Positions 53,976-64,000 of a stretch of DNA of 64,000 nucleotides are shown one piece after another. Positions within the stretch are counted from its first letter, which is position 1; every line of letters starts with the position of its first letter. This DNA comes from Allomyces arbusculus. Taxonomy: Eukaryota > Blastocladiomycota > Blastocladiomycetes > Blastocladiales > Blastocladiaceae. The position numbers and the translations under genes were made by a program. Below the pieces are notes generated by a model, which saw only the letters and a program-made list of their open reading frames with translations, was not told the DNA's origin and did not search any database. The stretch is from positions 372,001 to 436,000 of the forward strand of contig JADHYV010000010.1 in assembly GCA_027604705.1 (NCBI GenBank), in the 5' to 3' direction.

Positions 53976-55844
53976 TCACCGCTGCGCGGCCATCGTCGTC
54001 GGCGGCAACGGCGGCATCGGCGGGACCGCGTACCCGCCGTGCGGCCCGGCCACAATATACTCGCTGATCGCGACCGAGACGCCCGTCGACACGGACCATT
54101 TCCGCTGCCGTAGCTCGCCGACCTCGTCGTGCGCAACACTCGGAGCAACCAACGTGTCGTACGAGTCCGGTTCCGTGTCGGTCACAACGGGCGGCGCCGT
54201 GGCAGCAGGGTAGACGGCCGACATGGAGTTGCTCCGGGACCGGCCGCCGGATCCGGGTGGCGACGCGACGCCCGACATCCGATGGTGGTGGTGGTGGTGG
54301 TGCCCGTCGTGGTGGTGCAGCGACACGGCGGACCCGTGTGCGTGCACGAACACTGGCGTTTTCGGGCGCGCAAGCGGCGTCAATGGCGGCTGTTGCTGGA
54401 GACCGGTACCCTGCCCGTTCCCCGCGGTCCCCGGGAACAGCGTCTCGCGCAGCGTCGCAATCGACATGCCCCTGCGGTGCCGCGCGCCCACCCGGCCCGG
54501 CGTGATCGGGGTCGCAGGCGCCGGCGAATGCGGTGGCGGGGGAAGCCCTGCGTACGCGGCCGGGATCGCCGTGAGTGCGGGCATCCCGGCCTCAGCCGCA
54601 TCGCACGCGGCGGCAATCCGCGCAGCCGCACACTGCGTCGCATTCGACGCCGACCGTCCACGGTGATGATGGTGGTGGTGGTGCCCTGCGGCGGGTCCAA
54701 ACGACGGCGATGCGCAATGGTGACGCGCAGCGTGCGCCAGCGTGGACGGCGAGGGCGGTGCGCGCGCGCGCCATTGCTCCATGGCATTGAACGTGAACGT
54801 GTAGGCCTTCCCCCAGACCAAGTCGCACTGCAATGCGAGTGCCTCGGCGCACCGTGCCGAGACGTAGGTCAAGTTGCGCCGTTCCTCGGCCATGATCGAA
54901 TCAAAGTGGTGGTTCTTAATGATTTCGAGGCCCGTCGCCATGCGCGCCAGTTCGTGGACCGTTTCGCGGTACTTTTCGTTGGCGTCGGCCGGTTCGGCTG
55001 CGGCGTGCCGCGATGGCGCCGTCGAGAAGGAGAAGGACCCGCGGTGGCTCGAGAGGAGGTTGGCGCCGAGCCCCTTCTTGGATTCGGCCATGGCCTTTTC
55101 GAGGCCTTTGGTCTGCCGCGCGTGCAGGTCGCGTGCGGCGCGGTAGTGCTCGGCGTTGGCCTTGATGTTGTTCTTGTGCTGAGCGTAATTGGCTTTGAGC
55201 TTGCCAATGAAATCGGCTTCCAGCTTGTCGGCCTGGAATAATGGGATTTCGGGCACCGAAGCCGTCAGATCACGTCCATGACCACCAGATTGACAACGCC
55301 CACCTCCGGTCCACAACCACCATCACGACGACGGGATCGCAAATTCCAACGTACGCTCGAATCGAGCCCATTGGCCAAGAGTGTCTGCAGCGTCGCGTAC
55401 TTGCGCACGCCAAGACCTGTCGGAACAGCGTGGGAATCCGCGATGTCAGTCCTAAATTTGCTCTCACCAAGACCGGGCCACCACCTGGCCGAATTCGACC
55501 CATGGACCACCAAACGTACCGGCGCCATCATCATCCACATCGTCGTCGGACCAGTCCCCCCGCCCCATTGTCGGCGCGGCCACGACCGACCCGGGCACGG
55601 CATGCGCAAAGTCGTGCAGTGCCGCCGCGAAATCGCGCGCCTTTTGCGCGAGCGCGCGCATCGCGACGTGCATGTCGGACGCGGCACGCAACATGTCCTT
55701 GTAGGCATGCTTGGCGTCGTTGATCTCGGTAGTTGACACGGTCGCAATGACGGGCAGCGCTGGGTGGTTGCTGGTGTTGGCGGCGGTCGCGACGGGCGCG
55801 GCGACGGGCGCCGGAGGGTGGCGCGCAGGGGTCGATGGCCACAT
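53976..55844 (-). CDS. I-BAR/IMD-like membrane-curvature protein
   Basis: Three exons (55844-55520, 55416-55355, 55232-53976) give 547 residues in frame. Residues ~35-260 read as a BAR-superfamily helical bundle: EINDAKHAYKDMLRAASDMH, ARDFAAALHDFAHA, KYATLQTLLANGLDSS, KLEADFIGKLKANYAQHKNN, HYRAARDLHARQTKGLEKAM, ELARMATGLEIIKNHHFDSI, AEERRNLTYVSARCAEALAL. The layout resembles fungal Ivy1-type I-BAR proteins of vacuole and endosome membranes. The C-terminal ~270 residues are disordered, with two His runs (GHHHHHHHRG; HHHHHHHRMSG), Pro-rich and Ser-rich stretches and a Tyr/Pro end. A GA-rich tract at 55864-55908 lies just upstream of the start codon. Assignment to I-BAR rather than another BAR class is tentative. 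Confidence 0.7.
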
Positions 55845-57469
55845 GGTTGCACAAACGGTGCAGTTTAGAGAGGAGAGAGAGGAGAGAGAGGAGAGAGGAG
55901 GGACCACAACGGCACGCGCGGAAGAACGATGAAGAAATGGCCAAGCGGGCGGCCACTTGCTGCTTTGCGGGCAGTCGCGCGCCGCGGTGTTGTTGATCAC
56001 TTGCTGCCGCAACCGCACCGAGCTCGGGTCCACTGCCGTCGGTCAAGACTCAACTATGCGACGTCGACGTGAACAACCAGCTGCCCGCACACCAATCGAG
56101 TCGAGCGAGCGAGAGCGCGAGCGTGGGATCTAAGGCAGCAATGCCGCACGATATGCGCGTCAATCAGCGCGCTCTCAATGAACGACGTGCAGCAACGGCA
56201 TGGGACGAGCGCAGGCATTTGCGCGCGGCGAGCCGCTTCCGCCAATCTCCCCACAGCCGGAGCGCGCGGGCTTGGCTCCAAAGAGCCGGGGCCTGTGGAC
56301 ACCGAGCGGCGCACCAGAGTACATGCCTGCCACGGTGGTCGAACGATGAGACGTACGCGAGCAATGACGGTGGGGCGAGAGTGCGGACGGAAACGCCGTG
56401 CGACTCTTGTGAAGGGTGTCGTTTGCGAGCACGGGCAGGGCCGGGCAGGGCGTCGAGAGCGTCGTGAGAACAGACGGGTCAGCGGCGTGGTGGTGGTGTC
56501 CGCTGGTCAGGCCGTGATCAAAGAGCGACGAGGTGGGCGAGCAAGCGACAAAGGATGGGAGCGGGAGGGAGCGCGCTTCGGCACCGCCGTGCGCCGACCA
56601 TGACCGCCGTCGCGACGTTGGTTGGCGGCGACTTGGTCGTTGTCGTGCTGCTACTGCTTGCTCGTCTTCATCCCTGCTCACTTCCACGAAACTATGTTGC
56701 TCGCCAACGGCGCAGTCACGCACGACGGCGAGCACGTCCTTGGCCCGGCTGCTGCGGCACACCGGTGGCACGGTGTGTGCATCGAGTAGACTTGCGCGCG
56801 TTGTCGCTCGATATGGCAATGCGATCGTCCTGGAGCAGATCAAGATGGTGGACCGGCCGCGGGGTGCCATGCGCGGCTGCACTGTTGCTTGATGAAGTTT
56901 GCCCGAACATGCATGCTCGCCGTCCTTGCTGGGTCGGTTTCCAGGAAAGTGGGCTCGTGGCTGCCCGTGAGCACCGTCGTCAACGACGAGTTGGCGAACG
57001 CGGAAGGCGGTGCGGGCAGCAAACCGTCGTCGAGCAGAAGCTGCGGAGAAGCTGCACAGCTGTCGCACGCGTTGCGGCTGGTGCTCCTCCATGTCTCGCG
57101 GCGCGGCTGCCTGGCAAACGACCACGACGGCCAACACAAGAGGGTACACACCAAACGCTTACGATTTCATTCGTAACCCGCATACGTGACACGGTGGACA
57201 AGCACGGCGCGACGACAGCGACACCTGACGCAAATGACCGCGCGCGCGCAGGGCCCGGTTGCGGCCGGCGGCGCACACCCAACGCTCCGCAAACGGCGCA
57301 AAGACCACGACAAGAAGACAAAACAAGTGGAATCAGACGAACGCAAGAACGGACGCGAACAAGAGGCGGAAGCGGCAGCAGCAGCAAAGAAAGCAAAGTC
57401 AACAAACGAGAAACAAAACGGACCGATCCCTTCCTCCCACACCCAACAGAAAACGAAAGGAAAACACTC
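55845..57469. other. Intergenic, no gene recognised
   Basis: 1.6 kb between the I-BAR start and the TOP1 stop. It opens with a GA-rich (CT in transcript sense) low-complexity tract at 55864-55908. A 324-codon minus-strand frame at 56175-57149 starts without an ATG, lacks motifs and is probably compositional. The end near TOP1 is A-rich. Confidence 0.45.
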
Positions 57470-60011
57470 TCAAAATTCCCAGTCGGCCTCGACGTCCATG
57501 GCCCACTTGAACTTTTCGCGCAACGTCCTCGGGAACATCTTCTCAATCGGCACGTCGTGCTTGCGGCACCACGCGGCCGTGATGCGCGGGTCAATGTAGT
57601 TGATCTTGGACGTGCTCAGCGCCGTCGTCTTGTTCTCGTCTTTGTCGACCAGCTGCGTCTTGGCCGCGTGAATCTGGTCACCGAGCTTGGCCACCTTTTT
57701 CTCGAGCTGCTCCAAGGTCGGTTCGCGCGCAGCCCGCTTGGCGGCCGCGTCCTCGAGGTCCTTGAGCGTCAACAGCGACTCGCCCTTGGCCTCGCGCTCG
57801 GCATTGTCCTTTTCGAGCTTCTTCTGCAGCTTTTCCTTGTCCTTGACCTTTTCCAACTCGAGGTACTCGGCAATCCACTCGTCGTCCAAATCCGACTCGG
57901 GCTCCGTCAAGTCCTTGCGCGACTTCTTGAGTTTCGGGTCGAGTTGCAGCATCAGCTTCTTGGCCTCGCGCCGCTGGTACTTGAGCGCGCGAATCTTGTC
58001 CTTGAGCTTGCCGAGCTGTGCGTCGTGCGTCGGTGGGACGGCGCGCTGATGATTGCAGAGCACGGCCACTTGCCGGTTGGCGCGGTTATACGCGAGCTCC
58101 TTGTCGGCGACCGACCCGTCGGCCGGCGTGTTCTCGAGCTCTTGCTGGAACGTGATCGAGGCATTGTAGGTACGGAAGACCTTGGCCGTGAGCCCCGGCA
58201 TGAGCGACGTCAAGTGCTTGTTGAGCGACGTGGTCGTGATGCGGTCAAACAGGTCGTCGCCGTCGCTGTGGTCCTTCTTGAACAACTTGAGGTTCTTGTG
58301 CACTTGCGCGTCGACCGTGACTTCGTTGTAGTACCGAATCGAGTCCTTGCCGAGAAAATCAAACACGACCTTGTTGCCCTCCTTGAGCGTCACATGCTCA
58401 TACCTCAGCGAGCAGCAGCCGACGGTATCGGCCTCGTCCTCGCCCTTTTCGTTGCCCGCACGCAGTGCGAGCTTGTCGATGAAATAGAGCGCAGTGGCTA
58501 GTTGCCGCTTCTCCGTCTCGCGGTCCTTGAGCATGGCCGTATACTCGCGGCGAATGCGCGCCACGTGCTTCTTGAGCTCGCGCGCCTTCTCGAACTTCTT
58601 GTAGTCCGACATGCCCTTCCACGAGCTCGCTGCCGACAAAAACACGTACTTGGGCTGCCCGTTCACGTTCTCGGTCCACGACGCGAGCCACGTCACCTCG
58701 TTCTCGTGCACCACGTCCTTCCACTTGTGCCCGGCGGGAGCCTCAGGTACCGGCGAGTCCTTTGAGATATTGATCGTGATATCCTCGGGCTGCAGCCGTT
58801 TCTTGAGCTTGCCCGTCTTTGGGTGCGCGCCGCGCCCACGGAACAGACCTGGCGGCTCGACGCGGAAATTGCCGACCTTCTCCTTGCGTCCATCGACGAG
58901 CGCCCACCCGTACTTGTCGTCGATCTCCTGCTTGGCCTTCTTGGCTGCGTCCTTGTCGGCCTTGGTCATGGCCTTCTTCTTCTCCTTTTCCGCGGCAAGG
59001 TAGTCGACGAGCGGCGTGAAATCGCACTTGGAAAACTCCTTGATCGGACACGTCGCCGGTTCCGTGCGCTTGATCACATCCGTCCAATCCTCAAAGAAAT
59101 TCGAGACAAACGTCGGGTTCTCAGCCCACGTCGTGCCAACGACGCCGGCAAAAAACGTGGCCACTTCCTCGGCGGCCGGGCCCAACTTGATCGGCTTGCC
59201 GTTATACTTCATTTGCACGCCGTGCGGCACGTAGGCCGGCGGGAAGTAGACGCCGTTGTGCGACAAGGTCGTCCACTTGGTCCGGCCGTCACCGAGCGGG
59301 TTCTCCTGCTTCCACCACTTGAACTCGCCGTCGGCGTCGTTGTCGGACCCGCTACCGCCGTCGCCGTCACCGTCACCGTTCGCGGCCGTCTCCTCCTCCT
59401 TTTTCACGGCGGGGGTCTTGGCCTTCGCCTTACCCTTCCCGCGCGCGGTGACAGGTGCGGGGGACGACGCGGGCGAACTCGATGCGGATGGCGGGCGGCC
59501 ACGGCGTTTCGGTGCGGCAGCGGACGACGAGGAAGACGCGACAGAGGGCGATGTGGGTTCGTCTTTCACGGCAGACGCGGCCTTGCGTCCGCGCTTCGCC
59601 GCCGGCGGGGCCGCAGTGAGCGGCTCGTCCTCGCTGTCGCTCGCGCCCGCGAGCTTCTTGGCGCGCTTACGCGTGGGTTTGGGCGGCGCGGGCGCATCAG
59701 CGGCCGCTGCCGCTGCCGAGAATGCCGCGGCGGGTGCAGCGGTGGTCCGGGCCGTGCGCGTGCGCTTGGGCTGTACGTGGGGAGTCGAGGAAAAGGGTGT
59801 GGTCAGCGCGCGTGGTCGGTCAGAAGGGATCAGGACGCGGCACGGCATGACTCCCATGGCTCCTGTTCCAAATCGGGCTTGCGCGCTGCAAGGCTGACCG
59901 GCCCATGTGTGTCGATGGACAGGGCGCGCGACATACCGCAATCGGCTCGTCTTCGCTGCTGCTGCTGTCGACGACACGCGCGCGCTTGCTGGTCGTGCGC
60001 GATGAGGCCAT
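57470..60011 (-). CDS. TOP1: DNA topoisomerase I (type IB)
   Basis: Two exons (60011-59937, 59770-57470) give 791 residues. The ~190-residue N-terminal region is charged and Ser-rich, with basic nuclear signals (TSKRARVVDSSSSEDEP; PKPTRKRAKKLAG; KRRGRPPSASS). The core starts at FKWWKQENPLGDGRTKWTTL and continues HNGVYFPPAYVPHGVQMKYN, FEDWTDVI and EPPGLFRGRGAHPKTGKLKK. The catalytic subdomain has FIDKLALRAGNEK, TVGCCSLRYEHV, FDFLGKDSIRY and YNRANRQVAVLCNHQR. An acidic/Lys-rich coiled-coil linker follows, and the C-terminal domain carries the active-site tyrosine in TSKINYIDPRITAAWC. It relaxes supercoils in the nucleus during transcription and replication. It is divergent from RPL15. Confidence 0.96.
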
Positions 60012-60996
60012 GGTGGAAATGGCGTGGAACGACCACGCGTGTGCGATCGGAGTCGAGAACAGGGTCGGAGCGCGCCAGGGAGCGCGGCAAGGGTGCGGAG
60101 CGACGAACTTGGCCGCGGGCCGGCTGGCGAGGAGCAGTCGGCAGAGGAGGCGAATGGTTGGTGCGCTCCGGCTCGATGCGCGGCCGGGGATGGAGCGGGA
60201 GCAGCAGGCACGCGTCGACAACGACGGTGCGGGGCAGGAGAGAAAGGGGCGAAATTTGGCAAAGTCCCGCTTTTGTACGCTGGGGACTTGTGCGTCACGC
60301 GCAGTGGTGGTGGGAGCTGCTGAGGCATGCCAAAGCCGCTGCCACGGCAAAGTCCAATCAGGACACAGGACGGCAACGGGACACTCAGCGGCCAAGTTCA
60401 TGGCAACCAGCCTCGTGTTGATCGTGTCAAAGGTATCGTACGCAGGGAGCCGGAGGCGCACCGCACGGCACCACGTTTTGCTTGGCAGATGTTGTCGACT
60501 GGTTCTCCCTCGAGACCAGAGACCAGTGTCGACACCCGCCGACCGATCCGTGCAGCTTCAGGTACACGGCAGCCCAGTCCACGCCACCTTGGACCCCGTG
60601 CGCGCTCCGCCATGACAACTTGATCGCCCACCTGGCGTGTTTGGCCCTCGCGCACTCGGATGCGCGAGCGAGCCCCGTCCCCACCCACTTCAATAGCCGT
60701 GCGGCTGCCCCGCTCCCGACCCTGACCACGTCGGCCTCGCCGCACTCTCGTCCACCCGGACGATATGCTCGGCGAAGACAGGATTCCGCGTTACGCGCCG
60801 CGGACCTGTGAGCCTCGCGCGGGCACCGCTATTACCACCGGCTTTGTGGCGTGCGGTGACGTTGAAGAGAGTGCTGTCATCGATGCGGGCCACCTCCCCC
60901 ATGCTTGGTCGCAGGGGCGTTGAGTGTGCTTCAGGATGCAGCACCGCGAACCGTGTCCAACTGACATGACGCGCGGCCAGTCTCTCTCGATTCAAT
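60012..60996. other. Divergent promoter region, TOP1 / RPL15
   Basis: 985 bp between two start codons. No clear TATA box was seen. A pyrimidine-rich stretch (TCTCTCTCGATTC) just before the RPL15 start resembles leaders of ribosomal-protein genes. No gene was recognised inside. Confidence 0.5.
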
Positions 60997-61702
60997 ATGG
61001 GCGCCTACAAGTACCTCGAGGAGCTGCAGAAGAAGAAGCAGTCGGACTTGATGCGTTTTCTCGCGCGCGTGCGCGTCTGGGAGTATCGGTGCGTTTTCCA
61101 CCCGATATTTCAGGCAATCCCCTCGCTCGCGTCCCGCAAACTGACCACCTCGCTCGCATGGCCATCTCCGATTCCACAGCCACCTGAACGCGATCCACCG
61201 CGCGTCTCGCCCGACGCGTCCCGACAAGGCGCGCCGTCTAGGGTACAAGGCCAAGCAAGGTTTCGTCGTCTACCGCGTGCGCGTGCGCCGTGGGTCGCGC
61301 AAGCGGCCTGTCCCCAAGGGCCAGACCTACGGTAAGCCCAAGACGCACGGGGTCAACCAGCTCAAGTTCCAGCGTTCGTTGCAGTCGGTGGCCGAAGAGC
61401 GTGTGGGCCGCCGGTGTGGCAACCTGCGCGTGCTCAACTCGTACTGGGTCAATCAGGACGCCGTCTACAAGTACTTTGAGGTGATTCTCGTGGACCCGCA
61501 GCATAAGGCGATTCGCCGCGATGCGCGGATCAACTGGATCGTCAATGCGACGCACAAGCACCGCGAGTTGCGCGGGCTCACGTCGGCTGGGCGCAAGAAC
61601 CGTGGGATTGGCAAGGGGCACAAGTACAACAAGGTCAAGGGCGGGTCGCGCCGCGCGTCGTGGAAGCGCCGCAACACGCTGTCGCTGCCGCGGTACCGCT
61701 AA
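60997..61702 (+). CDS. RPL15: 60S ribosomal protein L15 (eL15)
   Basis: Two exons (60997-61088, 61180-61702) encode exactly 204 residues, the universal length. [20 protein letters not shown] and [11 protein letters not shown] in exon 1 join to [20 protein letters not shown]. Then come [60 protein letters not shown] and the basic end [20 protein letters not shown]. It is a structural protein of the large ribosomal subunit. The intron splits an Arg codon (phase 2; donor GTGCGT). Confidence 0.98.
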
Positions 61703-62550
61703 GCAGTGTGAGGATCGTGTCGAGTTCCGTTGGGTTGCAGATCAAAGACAATACATTTTTGGTCTGTTGCCTGCTGCCCATTGTCCTCGTGCTATTTGCC
61801 CTCCAAATGCTATGAAAATGGTGCTGGGAATTGCTGGCTGCCATTGTGGCCGAAATCGTGGAGCAAAAGAACGACGAGGCGCGAGAAATATCGCGCCGAT
61901 TCTATGCTAACGATCAAACACACCACGGGAGTTGAACCCGCGCACGCGCTCAGGGGAGACCACGATCCGCTCGGACGTGCCTGTCTGTGCCAGTTAGATG
62001 AGAATGGAGGCCTGTGCTCTTGCGAGTGGTGGGCACTGGTTGGCTGGTTGCTCAGAGTGGTCGCTGACAACGTGTCACATGCGACCAGATGACGGCCACT
62101 GTGCTCGGCGCAGTTTCGCTCCACCACGGCCCCGACAAGCTTCCACCAGAGAAGCCCGTCCCCGACTCGACCACCTGGCCCTCGTCATTGCGCCCGCCAC
62201 CGAAAGAGCGCATTCCCCGACTCGACGCCCTGGACCCGCCTTGGACCTGCTCGTCACAGCTGCCACAGGCCCTCCCGCTGATCGTACCGGACAGACGACA
62301 CCCCCGTCCTCGCTCTACCATTACCCTCGAGCCCGCCCGTCGCCGCGATCCGCACCCGCTCGCCCGACGCCGCGCGCTCCCGTCCTGCTCAACCGCCCCG
62401 CCATCGTCTTGCCGCGTATGCGCTGCTGGGCCTTTTTCCGCGCGTCGATCCCAGCTCCCTAGCGCCCCCTACACGTTGGTCCTTCGCCCCTCCACCTCGC
62501 CTGCACCCGCACCCACGCCCACCACATCCCGCCACCACTCTCCATTCGAC
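61703..62550. other. RPL15 3' region and SAM decarboxylase leader
   Basis: An exact inverted repeat lies at 61878-61897 (7 bp arms GGCGCGA/TCGCGCC, 6-base loop). On the minus strand at about 61920-61975 there are A-box- and B-box-like pieces of a tRNA promoter (GGTTCAACTCC), but no tRNA fold closes. The last ~350 bp are pyrimidine-rich, as expected of a leader, and hold a short upstream ORF. Confidence 0.5.
62418..62462 (+). promoter_or_regulatory. Candidate upstream ORF of SAM decarboxylase
   Basis: An ATG opens a 14-codon ORF (MRCWAFFRASIPAP) closing with TAG 88 bp before the decarboxylase ATG. Small upstream ORFs control this enzyme by polyamine level in animals and plants. That this one is transcribed and used is inference. 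Confidence 0.35.
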
Positions 62551-64000
62551 ATGTCCTTTGAAGGCGCCGAGAAGCTGCTCGAAGTTTGGTTCCACGAGGG
62601 TCCCAGCACCGTCCACGACCATGGCGATGCCGACGCCATCATTGATGGCCCGGCCCAGAAGAAGCGCCGCACCGAGTGCGGTCTGCGCGCGATCGACCGC
62701 GACACTTGGCAGACGATGCTCAATGTCGTCAAGTGCCAGATTTTGTCGGTCATTTCGAACGCGCACGCAGACGCGTACTTGCTGAGGTACGCGTGCGCAA
62801 CGTTGGCAAGCTGCTATCGATTGGGTGCTCGGTGCTGATTGTTTTGAGTCGATCATTAGCGAGTCGTCGCTGTTCGTCTTCCCGAACCGCATCATTCTCA
62901 AGACGTGCGGGACCACGACGCTGCTGCTGGCCTTGCCGCACATTATGGAGCTCGCCTCGCAGCGCGGATTCGCCGTGATCGACAAGCTCTTCTACTCGCG
63001 CAAGTGCTTCCAGTTCCCCGACAAGCAGCAGTGGCCGCACAACAGCTGGGACGATGAGGTCGATATTCTCGACGGCATGTTTGGTACGTTCACTTGCTCG
63101 AACCTCGCTGTCTAAGCGGCGAGCTGATCGCTGACCACCTGTTTCCATTTTCCACAATAGCCAACGGTGCGTCCTACGTGCTCGGCAAGACCAACGCCGA
63201 CCACTGGTATCTCTACGTGGCTGGCGAGCAAATGGTGCCCGCCGTCGAAAAGATCTGCCCCGAGTCCCGCGCGCTGATCGTGCCCGAGACGGCCGACCCT
63301 ATCGAGGGCGCCGTGCCCGTCGTGGCCAACCCGCCGGACCTGCTCGCGTGCGTGGCCTCGCGCGCCGAGTCGCGATGCGGGTCGCGCGAAGGCTCGCGCG
63401 CCATGACGCCCGAGCTGCCGGCGACCGACATGGACGACGTGGTTTCGCAAACGTCATCGTCGATCTCGACGCGTGTGGTGTGTGGCAAGTGTGCGGGCGA
63501 GGTGGTTGAGGACCGAACCATGGAAATGCTCATGACGGGGCTCGACGAGGCGCAGATGCGCGCCTATTTCTACAACGATTCGGACGCGCAGCAGGCCAAG
63601 CTCGGGAACGGGTCGATCAACCACGTGGAGAAGCTGACGGGGCTCGACTCGCTGATCCCGGAATGCACGTCCGACTCGTTCCTGTTCGAACCGTGCGGGT
63701 GGTCGCAGAACGCGCTGCGCGGGCAGTACTACTCGACGTTCCATGTTACGCCCGAGCCCTCGTGCAGCTACGCGTCGTTTGAGACCAATATCCCGCTCGT
63801 GTCGGACATGAACCATACCGATGCGCATAACGACGGCGACGTGGCCGACGACGGGCACGCGTTCCCGGTCCTGACCTACAAGGACGTGGCCATGCAGGTG
63901 CTCAACGTGTTCCAGCCGACGAACGTCACGCTCACGCATTTTTCGAATGCGGTTGTCGTCGACCCGAGCCCGATGCCCCCGAGTCTGCCTGTGCTCGCGC
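62551..64000 (+). CDS. SPE2: S-adenosylmethionine decarboxylase (3' partial)
   Basis: Exons 62551-62786, 62860-63083 and 63161 onward; the gene runs off the window end. FEGAEKLLEVWF opens the fold. The self-processing site is LSESSLFVFPNRIILKTCGT: the Ser after Glu in LSE-SS becomes the pyruvoyl cofactor, and KTCG holds the catalytic Cys. VIDKLFYSRKCFQFP, YVLGKTNADHWYLYVAGE and FLFEPCGWSQNALRGQYYST follow, with FHVTPEPSCSYASFETN carrying the conserved His/Glu. An insert of roughly 60-70 residues, Ser/Ala/Arg-rich, lies between the WYLY strand and MEMLMTGLDEAQM relative to the animal enzyme. It makes decarboxylated SAM for spermidine and spermine synthesis. The LSE codon is split by the first intron. 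Confidence 0.95.

Noticed and set aside
56175-57149. A 324-codon minus-strand frame beginning with a hydrophobic stretch (YPLVLAVVVVC)
   Set aside because: It starts at GTG, no ATG suits, and no motif follows. The hydrophobic start may be chance.
56555-58501. A 648-codon plus-strand frame reaching into TOP1
   Set aside because: Its second half is the complement of TOP1 coding sequence and its first half has no motif. No independent support.
61920-61975. A tRNA gene on the minus strand
   Set aside because: The T-arm looks right, but the distance from the A-box to the T-arm is too short for an anticodon arm plus variable loop, and no convincing acceptor stem pairs.
1-64000. CRISPR arrays, rRNA genes, intact transposons, LTR or other virus-like elements
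   Set aside because: No spaced repeat array, rRNA motif, transposase, reverse transcriptase, integrase or capsid-like sequence was recognised on either strand.

Overview
This 64 kb window is compact, GC-rich eukaryotic nuclear DNA. Genes lie on both strands. Most carry 1-10 short introns (58-166 bp) whose donors are usually GTACGT or GTGCGT. The gene content points to a zoosporic, early-diverging fungus: fungal-type genes (fungalysin M36 remnant, VPS8, SFI1, I-BAR, LSM12) sit beside class C 7TM receptors and the cilia/centriole protein TBC1D31, which flagellum-less fungi generally lack. Blastocladiomycota is my best guess. This is inference from gene content and composition; no database was searched.

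Layout. 1-17 kb is rich in signalling genes: the 3' end of a polo-like kinase, a class C receptor with two periplasmic-binding-protein domains, an AGC kinase fused to a glutathione-S-transferase C-terminal domain, LSM12, and a second class C receptor with a PH-like tail. 17-27 kb holds an SPFH (vacuolin-like) protein, a C2H2 zinc-finger regulator, a mitochondrial RRM-type protein and a broken fungalysin. 28-41 kb holds an SFI1-like centrin-binding protein, a decayed AT-richer leucine-rich-repeat locus, a DUF2306-ferredoxin-reductase-like membrane oxidoreductase and VPS8. 41-50 kb holds a prolyl-tRNA synthetase with an apparent dual mitochondrial/cytosolic start, then a tandem array of four paralogous Cys-rich single-pass membrane proteins with PPxY tails. 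50-64 kb is mainly housekeeping: TBC1D31, LMW-PTP, an I-BAR protein, TOP1, RPL15 and S-adenosylmethionine decarboxylase (cut by the window end).

The best candidates for something undescribed are the four-gene Cys-rich/TM/PPxY array (43.8-49.7 kb), the GST_C-AGC kinase fusion (6.6-9.6 kb) and the double-PBP receptor (1.4-5.5 kb). Exon models were built by hand from splice sites and frame continuity. Where total lengths are quoted, the exon sums are divisible by three.

Many long open frames opposite real genes are GC-driven shadows and are omitted.
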